Shown here piece by piece: positions 5,442 to 14,619 of a stretch of DNA of 64,000 nucleotides (positions are counted from its first letter, which is position 1; each line of letters opens with the position of its first letter). The notes beneath the pieces were generated by a model that searched no databases, was not told the origin of the DNA, and worked only from the letters and a program-made list of their open reading frames with translations. This stretch comes from a virus: positions 1-64,000 of the IMG/VR virus record IMGVR_UViG_3300014050_000012; one strand, given 5' to 3'. The translations under genes and the position numbers were made by a program.

Positions 5442-6471
5442 AACTGCCGTTATTACAGGAATTTCAGGTCAAGACGGATCATACTTGGCCGAATATCTAC
5501 TATCACTATCAGAGTATACTAGAGTAATAGGAATTCACAGAAGACTATCTAACAATAATGGACTATCAAGAACATCCCATCTTCTGCATAATCCTAAATT
5601 CTTGTCAGAAGAAGGTGATCTTACAGATTCTCATTCTGTATGTAATATAATCAAAAAGTATTCTCCACACGAATTTTATAATCTAGCAGCTCAGAGTCAT
5701 GTGGGTACCAGTTTCAAACAGCCCAATTTAACTTTTAGCGTAAATACTAGCGGCGTAGTTAATATACTAGAAAATCTATTAAATTATTCGCCCCACACCA
5801 AACTATATCAGGCTAGCACAAGCGAAATGTTTGGTCAAGAATTTTCAGCAGCCGAAAATCATGATTTAAATGTTATAGAAAAATTTCAAGACGAAAGCAC
5901 ACCCTTTAAACCTCAAAGTCCATACGGCGCTAGCAAATTAGCTAGTCATCACTTGGTAAGAATATATCGTGAAGGATACAATCTATTTGGTTGTTGCGGC
6001 ATACTATTTAATCACGAAAGTCCGCGACGCGGCGTAAATTTTGTTACTAAAAAAATTACTAATTATATAGGTATGCTACAAAATAATCTAACAAATGAAA
6101 AACTCAAACTTGGTAATCTAAATAGTTGCAGAGATTGGGGCCATGCTAAAGATTATGTGCGCGCTATGCATCTTATGTTACAACAAAATATTCCTGATGA
6201 TTTTGTTATCTCCACAGGCTCATCACACTCTATTAAAGAATTTTTATCCATAGCTTTTAATTTGGTTAATAAAAATTATGAAGATTATGTGGAAATTGAT
6301 AGTGAATTTATTAGACCAGCAGAGGTAGACTATTTACGAGGACGATCCACAAAAGCTTATCATATTTTAGGATGGCAACCACAAATATCTTTTGAGCAGC
6401 TAGTACAAGATATGGTGGATTATGATGTTAAACAATACTCCCATAGCAAATATAAAAAAGTTGTTTCATGA
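5431..6471 (+). CDS. gmd: GDP-mannose 4,6-dehydratase
   Basis: A short-chain dehydrogenase of the extended type that converts GDP-D-mannose to GDP-4-keto-6-deoxy-D-mannose, the precursor of GDP-fucose, GDP-rhamnose and related sugars. NAD(P) binding is shown by G10-I-S-G13-Q-D-G16 and the active site by T130-S-E132-M-F-G and Y165-x3-K169. The phrase G-Q-D-G-S-Y-L-A-E-Y and the segment S-P-R-R-G-x-N-F-V-T are typical of Gmd rather than other epimerases. At 346 residues it is of usual length. It overlaps both neighbours and so belongs to the packaging operon, which is unusual for a sugar gene; it may feed glycosylation of virion proteins or reshape host surface sugars. Confidence 0.9.
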   Translation: MTNKTAVITGISGQDGSYLAEYLLSLSEYTRVIGIHRRLSNNNGLSRTSHLLHNPKFLSEEGDLTDSHSVCNIIKKYSPHEFYNLAAQSHVGTSFKQPNLTFSVNTSGVVNILENLLNYSPHTKLYQASTSEMFGQEFSAAENHDLNVIEKFQDESTPFKPQSPYGASKLASHHLVRIYREGYNLFGCCGILFNHESPRRGVNFVTKKITNYIGMLQNNLTNEKLKLGNLNSCRDWGHAKDYVRAMHLMLQQNIPDDFVISTGSSHSIKEFLSIAFNLVNKNYEDYVEIDSEFIRPAEVDYLRGRSTKAYHILGWQPQISFEQLVQDMVDYDVKQYSHSKYKKVVS

Positions 6472-6743
6472 GATTTTTTAATTCTTTAGAATACAAACAG
6501 TGGAGAAAAGAGGTCTATACAAGAGACAACAAAACTTGTCAGTGGCCCAATTGTAATAGCAAGAAAAAGATAAATGCTCATCATATAAAAACGTGGGCAA
6601 ATCATCCTGGATTACGATATGATGTTAACAATGGAATAACACTATGTTATGAACATCATAAAATGATCAGGGGCATTGAAACCTATTACGAAGCAGTTTT
6701 TTTAAAAATAGTAGCGGACAAGAAAAAAGATGACAGATCCTGA
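6468..6743 (+). CDS. HNH endonuclease (91 aa)
   Basis: A small single-domain HNH nuclease. The C-Q-W-P-N-C pair near residue 23, the A-H-H-I catalytic core, the N-N-G-I-T-L-C second Cys site and the Y-E-H-H end give the full zinc-ribbon HNH pattern (C-x4-C, H-H, N, C, H-H). HNH proteins beside terminase genes often take part in DNA packaging in HK97-like phages; free-standing homing HNH enzymes look similar. The ATGA overlap with gmd and 14-base overlap with the next gene indicate a fixed member of the operon. Confidence 0.85.
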   Translation: MRFFNSLEYKQWRKEVYTRDNKTCQWPNCNSKKKINAHHIKTWANHPGLRYDVNNGITLCYEHHKMIRGIETYYEAVFLKIVADKKKDDRS

Positions 6744-7209
6744 ATATACCATAATTATTGATTCTAGAGAACAGCAACCATGGACTTTTAGAAATAAAAT
6801 TACAGCTGTAAATAAATTAGACACTGGAGATTATAGTATACAAGGATTAGAAAACTTGGTAGCAATAGAAAGAAAAAAGAGCGTTAGTGAACTAGCAACT
6901 AACATCACAGAAAGCAGATTTAAGGATGTTATACAAAGATTAAGTGAAACAAAATATGCTTTTATGCTTTTTGAATTTTCTTTAAAAGATATTCTAATAT
7001 ATCCAATAGGATCAAATATTCCTAAAAGCAAGTGGCAATATATCAAAATTACTGCAAATTTTTTACTAAAAAATATAACAGACTGGCAATTAAAACACAA
7101 TATTAAAGTATATTTTTGTGGATCTCATTCTTATGCTGAGAATCTAGCAGGATATCTATTACATAAAATTTATAATCAAGAAAAAGGAAATTTACATAAT
7201 GAAACTTGA
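6730..7209 (+). CDS. ERCC4-type (XPF/MUS81 fold) nuclease (159 aa)
   Basis: Residues 4-80 hold the ERCC4 nuclease pattern: I-I-D-S-R-E near the start, L-D-T-G-D-Y, then I-E-R-K-K-S-V-S-E-L with the metal-binding E-R-K core, where the usual Asp is replaced by Glu. Enzymes of this fold cut branched or flap DNA. In phages they may resolve replication or packaging intermediates; here the gene sits between HNH and the terminase genes. The gene is a single nuclease domain without the helicase or HhH domain of cellular XPF. Confidence 0.8.
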   Translation: MTDPEYTIIIDSREQQPWTFRNKITAVNKLDTGDYSIQGLENLVAIERKKSVSELATNITESRFKDVIQRLSETKYAFMLFEFSLKDILIYPIGSNIPKSKWQYIKITANFLLKNITDWQLKHNIKVYFCGSHSYAENLAGYLLHKIYNQEKGNLHNET

Positions 7210-7762
7210 TTTTCCCATAACAATTACTCCTCCGCCATATACTGATCCATCAACTAAAAAAATTACTCAGCCAGAATCTATAACTTTACAAGATTTAAAA
7301 ATAACTTATATTGATAGTCCGGATCAAAAAAAATTAGTAGCAAGAATAGACTCATTACCCTATGTGCTTCCTTTGGTGGAGTCAGATCAAGAATATGATA
7401 ATTTGGGTGATTATTCTAGTTCCATTAGAGAAAAACTAGTTAAAGAAAAACTAGGATCAGATCCGGCAGCTAAAATAAGATCTTTGTTTCCTCCTACGTT
7501 AGAAGAATTTCCAAATGGTCCTGGTACAATACTATCACAAATCATTAAAAGCGTTGGCATATCTATAACACCAACATGCAAATGCATGAAACATGCTAAT
7601 GAAATGAATACTAAAGGAGTACAATGGTGCGAAGATAATATAGAAACAATTATAGAATGGCTTAAACAAGAATGTAAAGAACGAAATATTCCATTTATTC
7701 CAACAGTAGTTCGTATGGTTGTTAATCAAGCTATTAGTAAAGCTAAAAAACATGTCATATAA
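7199..7762 (+). CDS. Cys-motif protein upstream of terminase, paralog of 34566-35135 (187 aa)
   Basis: Function unknown. The N-terminal half begins with I-T-I-T-P-P-P-Y-T-D and continues as beta-rich sequence. The C-terminal half holds N-G-P-G-T-I-L, then C-K-C-M-x-H-A-x2-M-N, W-C-E-x-N, and W-L-x-Q-E. All these are conserved in the product of 34566-35135, along with length and order. The C-x-C-x2-H and later W-C could form a metal site. From memory, G-P-G...C-x-C...M-N...W-C motifs recur in environmental phage proteins, but I cannot name the family. It overlaps both neighbours. Confidence 0.7.
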   Translation: MKLDFPITITPPPYTDPSTKKITQPESITLQDLKITYIDSPDQKKLVARIDSLPYVLPLVESDQEYDNLGDYSSSIREKLVKEKLGSDPAAKIRSLFPPTLEEFPNGPGTILSQIIKSVGISITPTCKCMKHANEMNTKGVQWCEDNIETIIEWLKQECKERNIPFIPTVVRMVVNQAISKAKKHVI

Positions 7763-10700
7763 TTTTGATGATGCATGGTTAGGTCTAGGAGATTTATCTA
7801 AACTAACTATTAGTCGTAATCTTATGATTAATAGATCCAGAGAAGATATAGAAAATCCAGATAAACATTTATTAAAAATTATGAGAGATCCCAATTATTT
7901 AGGATCAACATGCAAACTACTAATGAACATTGAACTACATCCTATACAGATAGCAATATTACAAGAATTTTGGAATAGAGCTTTTCCAATGTTTGTTGCT
8001 AGTCGTGGTTTTGGTAAAAGTTTTTTATTAGCACTATACGCTACATTAAAATGTATCTTTATTCCCGGAACCAAAATAGTTATAGTTGGTGCAGCATTTC
8101 GTCAAAGCAAAGTGATTTTTGAATACATGGAAACGATTTGGAGAAATAGCCCAATTCTAAGGAGCATATTCAATGGCAATGACGACGGCCCGCGAAGAGA
8201 TGTTGATAGATGCACAATGAGATATGGCGACAGCTGGGCTATTGCTATTCCAATGGGTGATGGATGTCTTACTTCTGATACCATGATAACATTCAGTAAT
8301 TGTTTTTCAACACTAGGATCATTATTTGATTTAGATTACGATGAAGAACTAGATACTGTTAATAACTGTGAAGTTTGGGACAATATTAAGTTTGAAAAAA
8401 GTTTACATAAAAGATATAATGGATTAAAAGATACAATTAAAATCAAAACAAAAAGAGGATTTGTTCTAGAGGGGACACATAATCATGAAATTAAGGTATT
8501 TGATGGAAATAATGTGATTTGGAAAAGATTAGATTCTATCAACATAAATGATAAAATCCTAATAGATGTATCAGAAAGATGGCACGAAGGAACAACAGAA
8601 CTAACAACAGACGAATCTTATGCTTTAGGATTGATGATAGGAGATGGCTGTTGGACCAATAAATATAGATTAAGATATACATCTAATGATCCAGAACTAG
8701 TAATAGCATTAGAAAAAGGCACAGGATATAAATTTTATCAATGTTCTGATGGTATTCATTATAATCATGATAGTATAAAAAATGTTAAAAAATGGATGAA
8801 CAAGTGGCAAATTGATCATACATATACTAAAGACAAGCATTTACCAGAACCTATTCTTCATAGTTCTCAAGAAATAATGAGCGCTTGTTTAAGAGGTATT
8901 TTTGATACAGATGGACATGTTCAAGGGAATAAGGCCAAAGGAGGTATTGGAATAACAATAAGTTTAACCAATACTTCAGAAAAATTAATGAAACAAATTC
9001 ATTATATTTTATTACATTACGGTATTGTCTCTACTCTTAAATCGCGAAAACGCAAAAAACAATGGAATACTATTTATGAGTTATTGATTAATGGTTATAA
9101 CGTCAAAAAATTTGCAGAAAAAATTGGCTTTGGATTAAAACGTAAACAACATTCTCTAATAGAATATATATCAAAAAAACAGAAATGGTTATCTCAAGAA
9201 AAATATTATAATAGTTTTTTATTAGATTATATTACAGATATTAGTTATGATCGTAATTACACATACGATATAGAAGTTGAAAATTCTCATCAATATAATG
9301 CTAATGGTATATGTGTTCATAATAGTAAAATCAGAGGTCTAAGAGCACATATTATTATCGCAGACGAATTTGCGTCAATATCTCCAGATATTTATGAAAC
9401 GGTTGTTTCAGGTTTCGCAGCCGTGAGCGCTAGTCCAATACAAAATGTAAAAGAACAAGCTAAAAAAACAGCGATGCAAGAAATGGGCATATGGAATGAT
9501 GAATTAGAAGCATTAGACACAAAAATGAGCAATCAGGCCATAATAGCAGGAACAGCCGACTATGCTTTTAAGCATTTTGCTAAATATTGGAATAGATATA
9601 AAACTATTATTAATAGTAAAGGAGATATTAATAAACTCAAAGATGTATTTCCAGAAAGTGTTCCAGAAAATTTTAATTGGAAAGACTATAGTATAGTAAG
9701 AATACCATATGAATTAATTCCTAAAGGATTTATGGATGATAAACAAGTTGCTAGAGCAAAAGCCACTATTCATACTGGTATCTATAATATGGAATATGCC
9801 GCTTGTTTTGTTGAGGATAGTGAAGGATTTTTTAGGCGTAGTCTAGTAGAAAGTTGTGTTGTATCAACAGAAAAAAATATCACAGATTCCCAAGGAAGAC
9901 CAATACTTTTTGACGCAACAGTTAAGGGTTCCTCACACAAGCAGTATATATATGGCATCGATCCTGCATCAGAAAATGATAATTTTAGTATAGTTATTTT
10001 AGAATTAAACAATGATCATAATAGAGTAGTATATTGCTGGACAACTAATCGTAGTAATTTTAAAGATCGTCAAAAGACAGGGCTAGTAGAAGATCATGAC
10101 TTCTATGGTTTTTGTGCAAGAAAAATTAGAAATTTAATGAAAACTTTTCCATGCGCTAGAATAGGATTAGATGCTCAAGGAGGAGGTATAGCTATAGAAG
10201 AAGCTTTACATGATCCTGATAAGTTAAATGATGGAGAAATATTAATTTGGCCAACTATAGACTACAGCAAATCCAAAGAAACTGATAATCAGCAAGGATT
10301 GCACATACTTGAACTTATACAATTCGCTAGAGCAGATTGGACTAGTCAAGCTAATCATGGTTTACGAAAAGATATGGAAGATAAAGTATTGCTATTTCCA
10401 AGATTTGATAATCTTACACTAGGTTTAACACTAGCATCAGAGGGACAGGATATATTAACAACAGATCTTAATCCTATTTATGATAATCTTAGCGAATGTG
10501 TTGTAGAAATTGAAGAACTTAAAAACGAATTAACCACAATTGTTATGACACAAACTAGTCAGGGCCCCAATGCTAGAGATAGATGGGATACTCCAGAAGT
10601 AAAACTAACTAGCGGTAAAAAAGGTAGATTAAGAAAAGATAGATATAGCGCATTACTTATTGCTAATATGCTAGCAAGACAAATGACTAGATCATATAAA

Positions 10701-10835
10701 ACTATCGAATATGATGTTGTAGGAGAAAACGCTAAAAATGCTACAAAATTAAATGGTCAAATGTACAAAGGTCCAGAATGGTTTACGTCCAACGCTAATG
10801 ATAATGATATATATTTGGGTATTTATAATAATTGA
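7752..10835 (+). CDS. terL: Terminase large subunit, intein-containing precursor
   Basis: ATP-driven DNA packaging motor and headful nuclease. Start ATG 7752 is chosen (MSYN...) because it overlaps the upstream stop; the frame extends to 7719 without a better signal. Walker A lies at residues 84-90 (S-R-G-F-G-K-S). Walker B I-I-I-A-D538-E539 follows the intein. The C-terminal RNase H-fold nuclease shows G-I-D-P-A-S and G-L-D-A-Q-G-G-G. The ORF encodes 1027 residues; removing the 353-residue intein leaves 674, a normal TerL size. The intein splits the ATPase domain, so packaging depends on splicing. Confidence 0.95.
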   Translation: MSYNFDDAWLGLGDLSKLTISRNLMINRSREDIENPDKHLLKIMRDPNYLGSTCKLLMNIELHPIQIAILQEFWNRAFPMFVASRGFGKSFLLALYATLKCIFIPGTKIVIVGAAFRQSKVIFEYMETIWRNSPILRSIFNGNDDGPRRDVDRCTMRYGDSWAIAIPMGDGCLTSDTMITFSNCFSTLGSLFDLDYDEELDTVNNCEVWDNIKFEKSLHKRYNGLKDTIKIKTKRGFVLEGTHNHEIKVFDGNNVIWKRLDSININDKILIDVSERWHEGTTELTTDESYALGLMIGDGCWTNKYRLRYTSNDPELVIALEKGTGYKFYQCSDGIHYNHDSIKNVKKWMNKWQIDHTYTKDKHLPEPILHSSQEIMSACLRGIFDTDGHVQGNKAKGGIGITISLTNTSEKLMKQIHYILLHYGIVSTLKSRKRKKQWNTIYELLINGYNVKKFAEKIGFGLKRKQHSLIEYISKKQKWLSQEKYYNSFLLDYITDISYDRNYTYDIEVENSHQYNANGICVHNSKIRGLRAHIIIADEFASISPDIYETVVSGFAAVSASPIQNVKEQAKKTAMQEMGIWNDELEALDTKMSNQAIIAGTADYAFKHFAKYWNRYKTIINSKGDINKLKDVFPESVPENFNWKDYSIVRIPYELIPKGFMDDKQVARAKATIHTGIYNMEYAACFVEDSEGFFRRSLVESCVVSTEKNITDSQGRPILFDATVKGSSHKQYIYGIDPASENDNFSIVILELNNDHNRVVYCWTTNRSNFKDRQKTGLVEDHDFYGFCARKIRNLMKTFPCARIGLDAQGGGIAIEEALHDPDKLNDGEILIWPTIDYSKSKETDNQQGLHILELIQFARADWTSQANHGLRKDMEDKVLLFPRFDNLTLGLTLASEGQDILTTDLNPIYDNLSECVVEIEELKNELTTIVMTQTSQGPNARDRWDTPEVKLTSGKKGRLRKDRYSALLIANMLARQMTRSYKTIEYDVVGENAKNATKLNGQMYKGPEWFTSNANDNDIYLGIYNN
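8265..9323 (+). mobile_element. Intein with LAGLIDADG homing endonuclease inside TerL (353 aa)
   Basis: The element starts at Cys (C-L-T-S-D-T-M-I, block A) and ends with V-H-N followed by Ser as +1 extein residue. Block B is G-T-H-N-H-E-I. Two LAGLIDADG motifs are present: Y-A-L-G-L-M-I-G-D-G and C-L-R-G-I-F-D-T-D-G. Block F is Y-D-I-E-V-E-N-S-H-Q-Y. All residues needed for class 1 splicing (Cys1, block B His, His-Asn end, Ser+1) are in place, so it should splice, and both endonuclease acidic residues are kept, so homing may still be active. It lies between Walker A and Walker B, in the highly conserved G-D-G/S-K-I-R-G-L-R-A site. Confidence 0.95.
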
Positions 10836-10887
10836 GTGTATTATTAAAGTAATCACATCATAATCCTACTGCATTACAATTAATATT

Positions 10888-13086
10888 ATGGCTAAAAAAT
10901 ATCCAAGAAGTGAAACAGCTAATACTACCAATAATTCCGACGAACCAGCTTTTATAGCTTGGGGAGACGACGAAGCTTCTCGACAAGAAGCTATGAAAAT
11001 TTCTGGACAATCATTATCTGAATATACAGTTGTTGAAAAAGCAGGCGCAACCAGACGATATAATCTTGATTATTCTGATCTTGATCGTAATACATCAGGC
11101 AGACCAGGATTAACCAAATCTGACTACTATTATTTTAGACCAGGCGAAGCTATTCCTGTTAGACAAAAACAGATAATGCAAAAGGCCGAAGATATTTATC
11201 AAAGAGTTGGTTTAGTAAAAAATGTTATTGACCTTATGGGCGACTTTGCTTCTCAAGGAGTTAGGTTGGTTCATAAAGATAAAAGAATAGAAAGATTTTA
11301 TAAACAATGGTTTAAAAAGATTAGGGGTAAAGATCGTAGCGAAAGATTTTTAAATAATCTATACAAGACTGGGAACGTTGTTGTTAATAGACAAACAGGT
11401 AAACTAAGCTTAAAAGTAGCTAACGATCTTTATAAAAGCGTATCATCTCCAGATCTCTTGGTAGATAAAATTATAACTCCAATCGTTGAAAAAAGAGAAA
11501 TTCCTTGGAAATATACTTTTATAGATCCTGTTGTAGTAGACATAACAGCCGGCCCAATAGCATCATTTGCACAACAAAAATTACTTGAAATTTCTTTACC
11601 AGCACCAATTAGAAAAGCTATATTAGCTCCAAAAACCGAAATTGAAAAACAGATTGTTAATTCTTTACCACAAAATATTGTCGAGGCAGCAAAACAAAAA
11701 CGTGGATATCCATTAGATCCTAATAAAACTCTAGTCTTTCATTACAAGAAAGATGATTGGCAAAGCTGGGCATATCCTATGATATATGCTATTATGGATG
11801 ATATTACAATTCTTGAAAAATTAAAATTAGCAGATATGTCAGCATTAGATGGCGCGATATCTAATATTCGTATTTTTAAATTGGGTAGCCTAGAACATAA
11901 AATATCTCCTACCAAAGCAGCAACCAGTAAATTAGCACAAATTTTAGGCAATAATGTTGGTGGTGGTACAATGGATCTTATTTGGGGTCCAGATATTGAT
12001 TTGCTAGAAAGTAAAACTAGTGTGCATCAATTTTTAGGAGAAGGTAAATATATCCCTCATTTAAATAGCGTATATGCTGGTCTTGGTATTCCTCCAACGC
12101 TCACCGGCACATTTGGTGCAGCAGGAACAACAAATAATTTTATTAGTCTAAAAACCCTCACACAAAGATTACAATACGGAAGAGATGTATTAACAGAATT
12201 CTGGGAGAATGAAATAGCAATAGTACAAAAAGCTATGGGTTTTAGATATCCTGCTAAAATAGAATTCGATAAAATGGATCTTAGTAATGAAGATTCCGAA
12301 AAGGCTTTACTTATTCAATTAGCAGATCGTAATCTTATTAGTGACGAACTATTACATAGTCGTTTTGGTTTTGATGCCGATATAGAAAAATCAAGACTAT
12401 CAAGAGAATCTAAAGATAGGGCAAAAAATCGTATGGTTAGAAAAGCTGGGCCGTGGCATGATCCTCAATTAGAAAATTCATTAAAGAAAATAGCTCTACA
12501 AAGTGGATTAGTATCTCCTAGTCAAGTTGGACTAGAATTAGAAAAAAAGAAAAATGGCGAAAAAAATGCTATGGAACTTAAACAAGAATTGGCAATGCCT
12601 AAACTTGGTTCGCCAGTAGCACCATCTGTTGGACCAAATTTATCTGGACAACCTAATCAGGGTCGTCCTAAAAATAGTAAAGATACCACCCAAAGAAAGC
12701 AAAAGCAATTTTCTCCCCAAACAGGAGCTAGCTTAAATATATGGGCAAATAATGTTCAGGATAAAATTAGTAATATTATTAATCCTATTATTTTAGACTT
12801 CTATAATAAAAAAAATCTTAGAAGCTTATCTAATGAAGAAAGTAAAGAATTAGAAAAAACTAAAACTAAAATTTTATTCACATTAGATCCTTTTGAAAAT
12901 ATTAGTCATAATTCTGTTGTTAGTAAACTAGAAACTATAAATGATCAAAAAATTCTAGCTACTATGGATATATATAGTGTATGGTTAAATAGATTAAAAT
13001 CTGATTTGCAAGAAGAATTGTCTACTGAAAATATTAAACAAGCTAAATCTTCATTCTATACTACCCTCTATTCTTTAGATAATTAA
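10888..13086 (+). CDS. Portal protein (732 aa)
   Basis: Forms the dodecameric vertex through which DNA enters and leaves the head. The position directly after TerL, the length, and motifs support it: Y-F-R-P-G-E-A near residue 88, V-I-D-L-M-G-D-F-A (wing/stem entry), Y-K-K-D-D-W-Q-S-W-A-Y-P-M-I-Y, and G-L-G-I-P-P-T-L-T-G-T with N-N-F-I-S-L-K-T, common in phage portals. The last 150 residues are a polar linker and helices and may face the capsid interior. No ribosome binding site is evident; the 52-base gap to TerL holds nothing recognisable. Confidence 0.88.
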   Translation: MAKKYPRSETANTTNNSDEPAFIAWGDDEASRQEAMKISGQSLSEYTVVEKAGATRRYNLDYSDLDRNTSGRPGLTKSDYYYFRPGEAIPVRQKQIMQKAEDIYQRVGLVKNVIDLMGDFASQGVRLVHKDKRIERFYKQWFKKIRGKDRSERFLNNLYKTGNVVVNRQTGKLSLKVANDLYKSVSSPDLLVDKIITPIVEKREIPWKYTFIDPVVVDITAGPIASFAQQKLLEISLPAPIRKAILAPKTEIEKQIVNSLPQNIVEAAKQKRGYPLDPNKTLVFHYKKDDWQSWAYPMIYAIMDDITILEKLKLADMSALDGAISNIRIFKLGSLEHKISPTKAATSKLAQILGNNVGGGTMDLIWGPDIDLLESKTSVHQFLGEGKYIPHLNSVYAGLGIPPTLTGTFGAAGTTNNFISLKTLTQRLQYGRDVLTEFWENEIAIVQKAMGFRYPAKIEFDKMDLSNEDSEKALLIQLADRNLISDELLHSRFGFDADIEKSRLSRESKDRAKNRMVRKAGPWHDPQLENSLKKIALQSGLVSPSQVGLELEKKKNGEKNAMELKQELAMPKLGSPVAPSVGPNLSGQPNQGRPKNSKDTTQRKQKQFSPQTGASLNIWANNVQDKISNIINPIILDFYNKKNLRSLSNEESKELEKTKTKILFTLDPFENISHNSVVSKLETINDQKILATMDIYSVWLNRLKSDLQEELSTENIKQAKSSFYTTLYSLDN

Positions 13087-13088
13087 TT

Positions 13089-14618
13089 ATGAATATATTT
13101 ATTGCCGAACAAGAAGATGGTCTAGAAGATATTATCAAATCATCCGCATCCATAACCTATGCATCTATTGCAGAAAAAGCTGATTCTAAAGACGAGCCAG
13201 CAATGAGATGTATGGTAAAAAGCGAAGCATCTGTCAAAGATTCTGACTTATATTATGTTCAATCTATTTTAGTAAGTTCATCTTGGAATAAAAATGATGA
13301 TATTTTTGATAAAACAGAAGTTTGGGCAGCAAAAGATTCTCCAGAAGACAAACCAACAAATCTTGAACACGATGAAAATACTATAATAGGCCACATAACT
13401 GCTAATTGGCCAATTGATGATAGTGGAAATATTATAGATAAAGATATTCCATTAGATCAACTACCAGATAAATATCATATATTAACAGGATCCGTTATTT
13501 ATAGGGGATTTACAGATCCTGAACTTAAAAATAGAGCAGAAACATTAATTTCAGAAATTGAAAATGGAACTAAATTTGTAAGTATGGAATGTTTTTTTAA
13601 AGGATTTGATTATGGATTGCTAAATACTAAAAATGGTAAATATTCTATATTACCAAGAAACGAAAGTACGGCCCATTTAACTAAGTTTTTACGAGCTTAT
13701 GGTGGAGTTGGTCAACATGAGAACTATAAAATTGGTAGAGTTTTACGAAATATTACTTTTTCTGGAAAGGGTTTTGTTAATAAGCCCGCTAATCCTGATA
13801 GTATAATTTTTTCACAAAGTTGTATTTGTGATAAAAAAAATGATTCTTTCGAAGAATTAGGTGTATTACTGAATCAGTCAACCTGTATACCGGAGACAAT
13901 AGATATGAGTTTAGACACAACACAAAATAACGTAGCAACTGAAGTATCGGAGGCATCAGTGGTCACAGAAAACACCAATGAGTCTCCAGTAGCAGAAGTA
14001 GTGACTAACACAACAGAAACCGAAGCTGCTGTTCCAATGAATAAAGATGAAGATACTCTTATGAAAATGGTTGAAGAAAAAGCTATGAAAATGGCTGAAG
14101 AAAGAGCCATGAAAATGGCGGAAGAAAAAGCTATGAAGATGGCCGAAGAGAAAGCTATGAAAATGGCAGAAGAAGTTGCTCTAATGAAAGCTGAGTATGA
14201 ATCAAAATACAAAGCTGCACTAGCAGAACTAGAAGAAGCTAAAGAAGCTATCGCTGCTTATAAGGCCAAAGAAGTTGAAGACATGAAAAAAGAGAAAAAG
14301 AACAAAAGAATGGCCGCTCTTATCGACCTTGGTGTAGCTAAAGAATTAGCTAATGAAACTGTTGATAAGCTAGAAAAAGTTGATGATGACACATTTGAAA
14401 CATTCAAAACACTTTTTACTAACAATTATAAAGCAGAAGAATCAGTAGCTAGCGAAAATGAAGAAGTTACTCCAGAATTGCTTGATACTGTAGAAACTGA
14501 AGAATCAGTTAATTTATCTGTTGGCTCAGAAAGTGTTTCTTCAATAGACACTACCCGTGCCGAACTTGTTGAATTCGTATGTGCTAGACTAGGCAAAAAA
14601 CTTAATAAGGGAGAATAA
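13089..14618 (+). CDS. Prohead protease fused to scaffold-like coiled coil (509 aa)
   Basis: Residues about 40-240 match the herpesvirus assemblin-like prohead proteases: N-L-E-H-D-E-N-x-I-I-G-H (catalytic His) and K-F-V-S-M-E-C-F-F (catalytic Ser), plus R-N-I-T-F-S-G-K-G-F-V near the domain end. These serine proteases cleave scaffold and capsid precursors during maturation. A Thr/Glu-rich linker follows, then a long coiled coil built from five repeats of an 8-residue unit (E-E-K-A-M-K-M-A), then a conserved helical end, as in delta/scaffold domains. No separate scaffold gene lies before the capsid gene, so one protein probably does both jobs and removes itself by self-cleavage. Confidence 0.8.
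   Translation: MNIFIAEQEDGLEDIIKSSASITYASIAEKADSKDEPAMRCMVKSEASVKDSDLYYVQSILVSSSWNKNDDIFDKTEVWAAKDSPEDKPTNLEHDENTIIGHITANWPIDDSGNIIDKDIPLDQLPDKYHILTGSVIYRGFTDPELKNRAETLISEIENGTKFVSMECFFKGFDYGLLNTKNGKYSILPRNESTAHLTKFLRAYGGVGQHENYKIGRVLRNITFSGKGFVNKPANPDSIIFSQSCICDKKNDSFEELGVLLNQSTCIPETIDMSLDTTQNNVATEVSEASVVTENTNESPVAEVVTNTTETEAAVPMNKDEDTLMKMVEEKAMKMAEERAMKMAEEKAMKMAEEKAMKMAEEVALMKAEYESKYKAALAELEEAKEAIAAYKAKEVEDMKKEKKNKRMAALIDLGVAKELANETVDKLEKVDDDTFETFKTLFTNNYKAEESVASENEEVTPELLDTVETEESVNLSVGSESVSSIDTTRAELVEFVCARLGKKLNKGE
14070..14189 (+). repeat. 24-base tandem repeat encoding coiled-coil octads
   Basis: Four 24-base units (14070-14165) and a degenerate fifth encode (V/A)-E-E-(K/R)-A-M-K-M. 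Third-base changes between units (gct, gcg, gcc, gca) while the protein repeat is kept show selection on the peptide. Slippage here could change scaffold length. Confidence 0.8.
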
Positions 14619-14619
14619 T

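Noticed and set aside
7719-7751. Upstream start for terL at 7719
   Set aside because: The extra 11 residues have no ribosome binding site and lie fully inside the previous gene; ATG 7752 overlaps the upstream stop like other starts in this operon.
13874-14212. 112-codon leftward ORF in the scaffold region
   Set aside because: It is the antisense reading of the 24-base tandem repeat and has repeated Ser/Ala/Phe runs only for that reason.
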